This document shows, piece by piece, positions 1 through 5,900 of a stretch of 9,932 bases of DNA. The notes under the pieces were generated by a model. It saw only the letters and a list, made by a program, of their open reading frames with translations. It was not told where the DNA came from and made no database searches. The stretch is from the NCBI GenBank assembly GCA_027064245.1, contig JAMOPZ010000302.1, forward strand, positions 1 through 9,932, given 5' to 3'. Every line of letters starts with the position of its first letter. The first letter of the stretch is position 1. The translations under genes were made by a program, and so were the position numbers. This DNA is from Campylobacterales bacterium (GTDB lineage: Bacteria > Campylobacterota > Campylobacteria > Campylobacterales > Arcobacteraceae).

Positions 1-36
1 CGAGCCAAAGTTAGATTAAGATAAAAGAGAGTACAG
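1..36 (+). other. Lead-in upstream of motA, possible tail of an upstream gene
   Basis: All three forward frames meet a stop codon within the first 24 bases (stops at 10-12, 17-19 and 22-24), so at most the last few codons of an upstream gene are present. They cannot be assigned to a family. The stretch also carries the motA ribosome binding site, a purine-rich AAGAGAG at about 25-31. There is no room for a promoter that could be judged, so motA may be an internal gene of a longer operon. Confidence 0.4.
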
Positions 37-792
37 ATGGATAAAACAACCGCAGGTGGATTGGCAGGAGTTTGGGGACTTGTAGCATTAGCTATTATAT
101 TAGGTGGTGCTGGATTTGGTGCTTATGTAGATATACCTTCTGTTATTATTGTTTTTGGTGGAACTACTATGGTTACTATGGCTCAGTTTGAAGGGGAACA
201 TCTTAAAAATTTTGGTAAATCTGTAGGTATTGCTATGAATCCAGTGCCTGTAGAATCTATACCTGAGCTTATTGAAAAAATTATTATATATGCTACAGAT
301 ATCAAAAAAAATGGAGTTATGTCAGTAGAGTCAAAAATACAACAAGAGAGTAATCCTTTTTTTAAAGAGGCATTTAATCTTCTTGTTGATAATACAAAAC
401 CAGATGTTCTTGAAAATCTTTTGGAGATAAAATTAGAACATATGGAGACTAGACATAAAACTCAAATAGCTATATTTGGAGCTATTGGTGGTAGTGCTGG
501 GGCTATGGGTATGATAGGAACTTTGGTTGGGCTTGTTGCTATGCTTGCAAACTTATCTGATCCATCTGCTGTTGGTCCTGCTATGGCGGTGGCACTTTTA
601 ACTACACTTTATGGAGCATTAATTGGTACTGGATTTGCAGGTATATTTGAGTCTAAACTAGAACAAAAGCATGCAAAAGAGATGGTAGCTTGTCAGATTA
701 TTATACAAGGTTCTCATATGATTGCAAGTGAAGAGTCTATAGGTAATATTAAAATGAAGCTGGGAGCAATACTGCCAGCTGAACAAGAGTAA
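37..792 (+). CDS. motA: Flagellar motor stator protein MotA (PomA-like)
   Basis: Inner-membrane stator subunit that, with MotB, forms the ion channel driving the flagellar rotor. It has 251 residues, close to sodium-type PomA and shorter than E. coli MotA. Four membrane segments are visible at about 12-29, 31-49, 146-170 and 179-203, with a large cytoplasmic loop between the second and third. The family signature GPAMAVALLTTLYGALIGT (180-198) is intact. In the cytoplasmic loop, Lys90 and Glu98 align with the rotor-interacting Arg90 and Glu98 of E. coli MotA. One oddity is the start of the third segment, which reads SAGAMGMIGT: Gly155 sits where the family normally has the functionally important proline (Pro173 in E. 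coli). Threonines 162, 189 and 190 match positions linked to sodium use in PomA. The ATG at 37 follows an AAGAGAG ribosome site, and motB follows after 10 bases. Confidence 0.95.
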   Translation: MDKTTAGGLAGVWGLVALAIILGGAGFGAYVDIPSVIIVFGGTTMVTMAQFEGEHLKNFGKSVGIAMNPVPVESIPELIEKIIIYATDIKKNGVMSVESKIQQESNPFFKEAFNLLVDNTKPDVLENLLEIKLEHMETRHKTQIAIFGAIGGSAGAMGMIGTLVGLVAMLANLSDPSAVGPAMAVALLTTLYGALIGTGFAGIFESKLEQKHAKEMVACQIIIQGSHMIASEESIGNIKMKLGAILPAEQE

Positions 793-802
793 AAGAGATA
801 TT

Positions 803-1597
803 ATGGCAAAAGATAAGTGTCCTGAATGTCCTAAATGTTTACCAGGTTGGCTAGTACAATTTGGTGATCTTATGTCACTTCTTTTATGTTTTTTTATCTT
901 ACTTTTATCTATGGCTACAATGGATAAGAAAAAAGTAGAAGAGTACTTTGATATTATGAGAAGAAGTATGGGTTTTTTAGAAGGTGCAATAGATACGGCT
1001 GAAGCTTCTAAAGAGTCTTTATCTGCATATCATGCAAATAATAGTGAAGCAGGTAGTGGTGATGATGTGGGGCAAAATAGTGAAGCAGCTGATGTAGCAA
1101 AAATGATCCAAGAGATGACTCAACAATATAATGAAACTAGTGATCAAGAGTTTAAAAAAGTTGATATGACACAAAAAGGGAACAATGAATTTACATTAGA
1201 TATCCCGAGTGAACTTGTGTTTGATGAGGGTGAATATAAAATAACAAATCCTTCTATGAAACTTTTCATTAAAAAAATTGCTACAGTTTTAAGAACTATG
1301 GCGGTTGATTTTGATATAGAAATAAGTGGATACACTGCTACAAATTATCTAAAAAGTGATACAATACCAAGAGATGCATGGGATCTTTCAGCTTTAAGGG
1401 CAATATCTGTAGTAAAAGAGCTTATTAAAAATCAAGTAGATCCAGCAACTTTAAAAGTTGCTGCATTTGCTTCATATAGACCAAAGAGTGATAATCCTCT
1501 TGAGAATAGACGAGTAGAATTAAAATTTATTTCAACAGCAGATAATAGTGATAGAATGGCAAAAGAGGAAAATTTTTTTGATAGAATTGAGGAATAA
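803..1597 (+). CDS. motB: Flagellar motor stator protein MotB (PomB-like)
   Basis: Ion-binding stator subunit anchored to peptidoglycan, 264 residues. The N-terminus carries a CxxCxxC cluster (Cys6, Cys9, Cys12), followed by a single membrane helix at about 17-40. Asp22, in FGDLMSLLLCFF, is the expected ion-binding aspartate, and Cys29 lies seven residues later, as in PomB. A plug/linker of about 45-120 follows, then a periplasmic OmpA-like domain (about 125-245) with WDLSALRA (193-200) and a final NRRVELKF. Within this domain the usual G-H/Y-T-D motif reads GYTA (176-179), so the aspartate that contacts the peptidoglycan peptide in OmpA-family proteins is Ala179; the partner arginine (Arg199) is kept. 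The start at 803 follows the AAAAGAGAT ribosome site at 791-799. Sodium specificity is inferred from the PomB-like pattern and is not proven. Confidence 0.93.
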   Translation: MAKDKCPECPKCLPGWLVQFGDLMSLLLCFFILLLSMATMDKKKVEEYFDIMRRSMGFLEGAIDTAEASKESLSAYHANNSEAGSGDDVGQNSEAADVAKMIQEMTQQYNETSDQEFKKVDMTQKGNNEFTLDIPSELVFDEGEYKITNPSMKLFIKKIATVLRTMAVDFDIEISGYTATNYLKSDTIPRDAWDLSALRAISVVKELIKNQVDPATLKVAAFASYRPKSDNPLENRRVELKFISTADNSDRMAKEENFFDRIEE

Positions 1598-1606
1598 GGA
1601 GCCAGT

Positions 1607-1909
1607 ATGGAGTTAAGTAATAATTTTGTAGATATAAATACAATAAAACAACCAGCATTACAAGGTACAACAGAAGCTAGTTTGAAAAATAAAGATGATA
1701 AAGCTTTAAAAGATGTTTGTAATAAATTTGAAGCTTTTTTTATGAATCAAATTTTAGAAGTTTCTTTGAAATCTACAGATGTAGCAGGTAAAGCAACAGG
1801 ATCAAAAATAATACAAGGTATGTATACAGATGCACTTTCTACTACTTCTGCTGGAACTTTAGGTATTAGTGATATGTTATATAAATTTTTAGATGAGAAG
1901 AGAAAATGA
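1607..1909 (+). CDS. flgJ: Rod-cap protein FlgJ, N-terminal domain only
   Basis: A 100-residue protein matching the rod-binding (N-terminal) half of FlgJ. A core around FEAFFMNQIL (41-50) is followed by a variable stretch and the C-terminal signature GTLGISDMLYKFL (83-95). The protein acts in the periplasm as a scaffold or cap for rod polymerisation. Enterobacterial FlgJ is about 310 residues with a fused peptidoglycan hydrolase. Here the hydrolase half is entirely absent, and the stop is followed at once by the next gene, so this is a genuine short form as known for Campylobacterota, not a truncation. A strong AAGGAG site (1596-1601) fixes the ATG at 1607. The stop overlaps the next start as ATGA. 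A separate hydrolase encoded elsewhere would be needed to open the cell wall. Confidence 0.88.
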   Translation: MELSNNFVDINTIKQPALQGTTEASLKNKDDKALKDVCNKFEAFFMNQILEVSLKSTDVAGKATGSKIIQGMYTDALSTTSAGTLGISDMLYKFLDEKRK

Positions 1910-2283
1910 TAAATAGTACAATAGAAAAATTAAATCAACTTACAAATGATATGAAAAACTATATTTTAGCAGATATAGAAGATGTAAAAAAAGCAAATCA
2001 TGAAAAACTTTTAGAACGAAATAGCCTAAAAGAAAAAGATATGCAAGAGATAGCAAAATATAAATCACTTTTAAATGAACAGCTTGCAAAAGAGTTTCAA
2101 GATGGTGTTGATATTACTATTTACAGAGAAAGTATAAATAACTTAGAATTAAATTTAAGAGAACTTTATGATCTTAATGGTAGGTTAGCTTCTATTGTTT
2201 TACCTGTAAAAGAGATGTATAAAGAGATAATTGATGAAATAACAAAATTAAATGGTGGAAATCTTATTGAGGTGATGGCATAA
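1906..2283 (+). CDS. FlgN-like putative flagellar export chaperone
   Basis: A 125-residue, charged, almost wholly helical protein with coiled-coil character at about 5-65 and 74-115, and no signal peptide or membrane segment, so probably cytoplasmic. Size, helical design and position directly after flgJ fit FlgN, the chaperone that binds the C-termini of hook-filament junction proteins FlgK and FlgL. In Campylobacter jejuni the neighbourhood runs flgJ, flgM, a flgN-like gene, flgK, which supports the guess, although flgM and flgK are not here. The stretch from Glu75 to Val101, with regularly spaced leucines and Asn91, resembles the FlgN/FliT-type helical core. Similarity is weak, so another coiled-coil flagellar accessory protein is possible. 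Its ATG overlaps the flgJ stop by four bases, implying translational coupling. Confidence 0.55.
   Translation: MINSTIEKLNQLTNDMKNYILADIEDVKKANHEKLLERNSLKEKDMQEIAKYKSLLNEQLAKEFQDGVDITIYRESINNLELNLRELYDLNGRLASIVLPVKEMYKEIIDEITKLNGGNLIEVMA
2269..2276 (+). promoter_or_regulatory. Ribosome binding site deciding a GTG start
   Basis: GAGGTGAT lies inside the end of the preceding gene, about 7 bases before the GTG at 2284. It is an excellent match to the 16S rRNA tail and supports GTG as the start of the FlgA-like protein, giving a hydrophobic signal-like N-terminus directly after the start. Confidence 0.75.
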
Positions 2284-2679
2284 GTGTTTAAAATTAGTTT
2301 AGTTTTATTTATAGTAGTGGAGTTGTTTTCTACACCTATTGTAATGGTATCAAAAAAAAATATTCAATGGAAGCATATAATAAAAAGATCAGATATTTAT
2401 TTAATAGAAGCTTTAGTACGAAAATATCAATGTAAAGAATATCTAAATCCAGATAGTTTAATAACAAATATTTACAGAGCAAAGCATTATATATCAAAAG
2501 GTAGAAAAATATGTAAAAAAGATCTTTATAAAGATGTGGAACATAAAGTTACTTTTAATTTTGGTTTATTAGAGATAGAAAAAAATGGTGAAATTGTAAA
2601 AGAGACAGATCAATATATAAAAATAAGAAACAATAATGGTGAAATAGAAAAAATTTATAAAGTTGGAAGTAAACAATGA
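2284..2679 (+). CDS. FlgA-like secreted protein (putative P-ring assembly chaperone)
   Basis: A 131-residue protein starting at GTG, directly abutting the upstream stop. Residues 4-20 form a hydrophobic signal-peptide-like segment, so export to the periplasm is likely. From about residue 66 the layout follows the C-terminal SAF-type domain of FlgA: an 'I-x-x-G-x-x-I-x-x-x-D-L' element (70-81), a beta-rich stretch (86-98), then a glycine and a conserved-looking IKIRNNNGE (112-120) with a final hydrophobic strand. FlgA escorts FlgI into the P-ring around the rod, which fits this operon. It is much shorter than the usual roughly 220 residues, so the N-terminal part is reduced. Two cysteines (50 and 77) could pair in the periplasm. 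The assignment rests on pattern and context, not on strong identity. The stop overlaps the flhF start as ATGA. Confidence 0.6.
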   Translation: MFKISLVLFIVVELFSTPIVMVSKKNIQWKHIIKRSDIYLIEALVRKYQCKEYLNPDSLITNIYRAKHYISKGRKICKKDLYKDVEHKVTFNFGLLEIEKNGEIVKETDQYIKIRNNNGEIEKIYKVGSKQ

Positions 2680-3890
2680 GACAATTATCTTTTTTAGGAG
2701 CTACCCCTACAATTGCACTACAAAATGCCCAAAAAGAGTGTGGAGATGATGCAGTAGTAATATCTACTAAAAAAATATCATCTAATGATGGTACAAAAAT
2801 GTATGAGATTATTGTTGCATTAGAAGATGAATATGATGCAGTTATGGGTAATCCTGATTTAAATGTAAAGCAAAAAATTCAAAATTTACAAAAAAAAGAT
2901 GATAAATCTAAAGAGAAGATTATATCAAATAAAAATATCAAGCAGTATAAAACAGATATTACTGCAGAAAATATAGAAGCTAAATTTTATGATTTTAAAT
3001 CTGAAATTGCAAAAATGCAAGAGTCTATTTATCAAGTTCAAAAAACACTTTGGGAACCTAAAAGTCATCTTTATGATCTTACAATTCCTCCTGAGTTTAT
3101 AGATATTTATACTTTATTTGAAGATAATGAATTTGATCCAGAGATGACATATAGTATTATGAAAAAAACTATAGAACAACTACCTGTAGTGATGAAAGAA
3201 AATCCATCTAAAATAAAAGATTTTTTTAAGTTAATTTTAAGACGAATAATATCTGTAAAATACGAAGTTCCTCTTCGTATGCATCAAAATAAGATTATGA
3301 TGTTTGTAGGTCCAACAGGTGTTGGAAAAACTACGACTATTGCAAAATTAGCAGCTAGATATGCATATAAGCTTGGAGATAACTATAAAGTTGGGATTAT
3401 CACTTTGGATTCATTTAGAGTAGGTGCCGTGGAGCAACTAAAAGCTTATACAAATATTATGAGGCTTCCTCTTGAAGTAGTAAAAAAACCAGAAGAGTTA
3501 AGTGAAGCTATACTTAGACTAAAAGATTGTCATTATGTTTTAATAGATACTGCAGGTGGTAGCCAGTATGATATAGATAAAATTGAAGCAATAAATCAAT
3601 ATCAAGAGTATATTTCAGAAATACCAATAGAAAAAATGTTGGTTTTACCTGCAAATATAAAAACAAGTGACCTGCAAGAGATATATGCAAATTATTCAAA
3701 ACTTCATATAAATAATCTAATATTTACAAAACTTGATGAAACTAAAAGTTTTGGAAGTTTAATATCTTTTACACATAAAGCAAAAAAATCAATATGTTAT
3801 TTATCTGTTGGTCAGAATGTTCCTGATGATCTTATGGAGGCAAATAGTAACTATATAGTTGATTGTTTTATGAACAGAAGTTCTGTATAA
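2676..3890 (+). CDS. flhF: Flagellar biosynthesis GTPase FlhF
   Basis: SRP-type GTPase (404 residues) that marks the pole where the flagellum is built. The N-terminal B domain begins with MRQLSFLGATPTIAL and is followed by a charged linker with coiled-coil tendency, then the N and G domains. GTPase motifs are clear: P-loop GPTGVGKTTT (212-221), the DSFRVGAVEQL segment typical of SRP GTPases after it, G3 DTAGGS (291-296), G4 TKLD (351-354) and the closing GQNVPDDL. The G3 motif has Gly295 where Ffh/FtsY proteins have arginine (DTAGR); FlhF proteins vary here. The ATG overlaps the previous stop by four bases and has GGAAG at 2665-2669. Immediate linkage to flhG is the classic arrangement. The N-terminal domain and the flagellar context exclude FtsY or Ffh. 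Confidence 0.95.
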   Translation: MRQLSFLGATPTIALQNAQKECGDDAVVISTKKISSNDGTKMYEIIVALEDEYDAVMGNPDLNVKQKIQNLQKKDDKSKEKIISNKNIKQYKTDITAENIEAKFYDFKSEIAKMQESIYQVQKTLWEPKSHLYDLTIPPEFIDIYTLFEDNEFDPEMTYSIMKKTIEQLPVVMKENPSKIKDFFKLILRRIISVKYEVPLRMHQNKIMMFVGPTGVGKTTTIAKLAARYAYKLGDNYKVGIITLDSFRVGAVEQLKAYTNIMRLPLEVVKKPEELSEAILRLKDCHYVLIDTAGGSQYDIDKIEAINQYQEYISEIPIEKMLVLPANIKTSDLQEIYANYSKLHINNLIFTKLDETKSFGSLISFTHKAKKSICYLSVGQNVPDDLMEANSNYIVDCFMNRSSV

Positions 3891-3897
3891 ATAAACT

Positions 3898-3901
3898 AGG
3901 A
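3898..3901 (+). promoter_or_regulatory. Weak ribosome binding site for the flhG GTG start
   Basis: AGGA sits 10 bases upstream of the GTG at 3912. The spacing is long and the site weak. No better start codon preserves the N-terminal FlhG motif (residues 7-15), so GTG is favoured. Low translation may suit a protein that acts as a number regulator, but that is inference. Confidence 0.45.
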
Positions 3902-3911
3902 TTTTTATAAA

Positions 3912-4727
3912 GTGTTTAATAATATATCTACTCAAGCAAATAAGCTTGTATCTTTAACAAGAAGATCAAATAAAAAATCAAAAACTAAAGTATTGTCAAT
4001 TACCTCAGGTAAAGGGGGAGTTGGTAAATCTACTTTAAGTGCAAATATAGCATATCTTTTAGCAAAAAATGGAAAAAATGTTATTATTTTAGATGCTGAT
4101 ATAGGTCTTGCAAATTTACAAGTATTATTTAATATAAAGCCTTTAAATACTATATATGACTATATAAAAAACAGTTGTTCTTTAGAAGAAGTAATATCTC
4201 CTACTATGTATAAAAATGTAAGTTTAGTAGCAGGAGCAAGTGGTCATCAATATACTTTGCAAAATAGTAGTATGATATTTACCCGTATAGTTGAGGATAT
4301 AATATCTTTAAATAGATATGATATTTTACTTATAGATACAGGAGCAGGTATTAGTCAAGAGGTGCAAGAGTTGCTATTTTTAAGTGATAATATCTTAGCA
4401 GTGACCACTACAGATCCTAGTGCATTAACAGATTTATATGCTCTTATAAAGATGGTTAGTATTAAAAAAGATAAACTTTTAATATGTTTTAATTATACAT
4501 TAAAATATGAAACAGGAGCAGCAATTATAAATTCTATTATAAAATTAGCACAAAAAAATAAACTTAATAGAAAATTTATGGTACAATATATAGGAAATGT
4601 TAGTGAGTCTAAAACTATCTCTACAACAAATCGTTTAAGAAAGTTGTTTGCAGATCAGTTTAAGCAAGATAGTGTAACTATTGAGTTAGAATTAGTTGTC
4701 GATAATTTAATATTGTATATGGAGTAG
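3912..4727 (+). CDS. flhG: Flagellar number regulator FlhG (FleN/YlxH), MinD-like ATPase
   Basis: MinD/ParA-family ATPase (271 residues) that limits flagellar number by acting on FlhF. The deviant Walker A is KGGVGKS (34-40), with the extra lysine typical of the family. The A-prime/switch I region is DADIGLAN (61-68) and switch II lies at IDTGAGIS (141-148). The N-terminal extension carries TQANKLVSL (7-15), which aligns with the DQAxxLR helix that stimulates FlhF GTPase activity, but the aspartate and arginine are replaced by Thr7 and Val13. This extension plus the flhF neighbour identifies FlhG and not MinD. The extreme C-terminus is hydrophobic and acidic, without the basic amphipathic pattern of a typical membrane-targeting helix. 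The start is GTG. The gene lies 21 bases after flhF and 8 before the next gene. Confidence 0.92.
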   Translation: MFNNISTQANKLVSLTRRSNKKSKTKVLSITSGKGGVGKSTLSANIAYLLAKNGKNVIILDADIGLANLQVLFNIKPLNTIYDYIKNSCSLEEVISPTMYKNVSLVAGASGHQYTLQNSSMIFTRIVEDIISLNRYDILLIDTGAGISQEVQELLFLSDNILAVTTTDPSALTDLYALIKMVSIKKDKLLICFNYTLKYETGAAIINSIIKLAQKNKLNRKFMVQYIGNVSESKTISTTNRLRKLFADQFKQDSVTIELELVVDNLILYME

Positions 4728-4735
4728 TATAAAAT

Positions 4736-5065
4736 ATGATAATTCATGAATTTTCAAAAAAAATGGTACGAAGTAAAATCTTTGATACTTATGTAGCTAC
4801 AGTGTTTTTTGCAATGCTTGTGTTTTTTGTGTTGAATATGAATTCTTTTACTCCATTAGAAATAATTTTTAGTGTTATGATAGCTACTATTGCATTTAAG
4901 GGTATTGCAAATATTATGTTTGCATTGACTATCTCTTTTGTTACATTTGATAAGTTAGATGATGCTATGGAGTTTGAAAAAGCAGCAGGTCGTGTAGAGA
5001 CTTTAGCAAATGAATTATCTATAAAACAAGTAGCTTTAAAAGAAGCTAAACATAAAACAAATTAA
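4736..5065 (+). CDS. Uncharacterised two-helix membrane protein in flagellar operon
   Basis: I do not recognise this 109-residue protein. Residues 1-16 are basic (KKMVRSK) and should stay in the cytoplasm. Two hydrophobic helices follow at about 17-36 and 41-69, separated by a very short loop (MNSFTP), giving a membrane hairpin with both ends inside. Residues 72-106 form a charged helix, probably a coiled coil, in the cytoplasm. No catalytic motif or cysteine is visible. It lies 8 bases after flhG and 15 before fliE, so it is co-transcribed with polar-placement and basal-body genes. A role at the membrane around the basal body, the stator or FlhF/FlhG is plausible but inferred from location only. 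The nearest ribosome site is GGAG at 4721-4724, within the end of flhG. Confidence 0.8.
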   Translation: MIIHEFSKKMVRSKIFDTYVATVFFAMLVFFVLNMNSFTPLEIIFSVMIATIAFKGIANIMFALTISFVTFDKLDDAMEFEKAAGRVETLANELSIKQVALKEAKHKTN

Positions 5066-5080
5066 AAAGGGGAATAGATT

Positions 5081-5398
5081 ATGAAATTAAGTCAAATTAC
5101 AAATTCATTAGTGGGAAATCAAGATGATTCTTTAATCAAAGCTATAAATAATAGTGAGTCTTTTGATAAAAAAGATCAAAATTCTTTTGCTAGTATTTTA
5201 AATCAATCTTTAGAAGAGGTAAATCAATCTCAAGAAGATGCATATACTGCTATGGGTGATATAGCTACTGGAAAAGTAGATAATCTTCAAGAAGCAGTTC
5301 AAACAATACAAGAAGCAGAGATGGACTTAAAGTTAGCTCTTGAAGTAAAAAATAAAGCTCTTGGTGCTTATAAACAAATAATGGCAATGCCAGTTTAG
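5081..5398 (+). CDS. fliE: Flagellar hook-basal body protein FliE
   Basis: FliE (105 residues) joins the MS-ring/export gate to the proximal rod and is among the first proteins exported. The N-terminal 30 residues are variable. The conserved part starts at the segment containing FASILNQSLEEVNQSQ, continues through the 'atGk...l.ea' element (ATGKVDNLQEAVQTIQEAE) and ends with a helix reading LALEVKNKALGAYKQIMAMPV, a near-textbook FliE C-terminus. Length is normal. AAGGGG (about 5067-5072) is a strong ribosome site. flgC follows after 15 bases. In many bacteria the order is flgB-flgC-fliE; here fliE precedes flgC and flgB is missing from the window. Confidence 0.93.
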   Translation: MKLSQITNSLVGNQDDSLIKAINNSESFDKKDQNSFASILNQSLEEVNQSQEDAYTAMGDIATGKVDNLQEAVQTIQEAEMDLKLALEVKNKALGAYKQIMAMPV

Positions 5399-5413
5399 AC
5401 AAAGGGGTGAATT

Positions 5414-5890
5414 ATGGGTTTTTTTGATGGTTATAATATAGCAACTTCAGGTATGAGTGCACAACGCCAAAGAATAAATATAGTAAGTGCAAATATAGCA
5501 AATGCACAAACAACACATACTTTTGATAAAAATGGAAATCTTATAACTGCTCCATACAAAAAGCAAAATGTAAGATTTGAAGAGGTTTTATTGGGTAAGC
5601 AAGGTCAATCTACATCTATTAACAATGCTAGTGAAGAGGAGTTGAATTCATTTTCTTTAAGGGGAGTAGGTGTAAAAGATATAATTCCATCTAAAGATCC
5701 TACAGTTCTAAAATATGAACCAAATCATCCAGATGCAAATAAAAACGGATATGTAGAGTATCCAAATATAAATCCAGTAATTGAGATGGTAGATTTAATA
5801 GAAGCTATGAGATCGTATGAAGCAAATGTAAGTGCTTTTAAAACTCAAAAAGATCTTGATACAAAAACATTAGAAATACTAAAAGGATAA
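5414..5890 (+). CDS. flgC: Proximal rod protein FlgC
   Basis: Axial rod protein of 158 residues, a little longer than the 134 typical of enterobacteria. The N-terminus DGYNIATSGMSAQRQRINIV followed by SANIANAQTT (25-34) is the flagellar rod/hook family signature. The C-terminal VDLIEAMRSYEANVSAFKT and following helix (to 158) is the matching C-terminal signature of FlgC. These two ends pair as the coiled-coil D0 domain in the assembled rod. The middle is a small insert domain with FlgC-style 'EPNHPDANKNGYVEYPN', which separates it from FlgB, FlgF and FlgG. It has no Sec signal, as expected for a type III export substrate. The strong site AAAGGGGTGA (5401-5410) fixes the start. FlgB, its usual partner, is not adjacent. 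Confidence 0.95.
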   Translation: MGFFDGYNIATSGMSAQRQRINIVSANIANAQTTHTFDKNGNLITAPYKKQNVRFEEVLLGKQGQSTSINNASEEELNSFSLRGVGVKDIIPSKDPTVLKYEPNHPDANKNGYVEYPNINPVIEMVDLIEAMRSYEANVSAFKTQKDLDTKTLEILKG

Positions 5891-5900
5891 AAGAGATTAA

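Noticed and set aside
1144..1335. Minus-strand open frames inside motB (1144-1335), flhF (3514-3699) and fliK (7499-7684)
   Set aside because: Each is short, lies wholly within a recognised plus-strand gene and shows no domain or initiation signal.
1607..1909. flgJ broken by loss of its C-terminal hydrolase
   Set aside because: The short form ends cleanly with a coupled downstream start and no hydrolase remnant; single-domain FlgJ is normal in this group.
2676..3890. FtsY or Ffh signal-recognition GTPase
   Set aside because: The N-terminal sequence is FlhF-type, there is no M domain, and the context is flagellar.
3891..3911. Promoter or terminator in the flhF-flhG gap, the longest internal gap
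   Set aside because: Only 21 bases, no hairpin with a T-run, and no sigma-54-like GG-N10-GC or clear -10/-35 pair that could be supported.
3912..4727. MinD cell-division ATPase
   Set aside because: The N-terminal extension with a FlhG-type motif, the missing basic membrane-targeting helix and the flhF neighbour favour FlhG.
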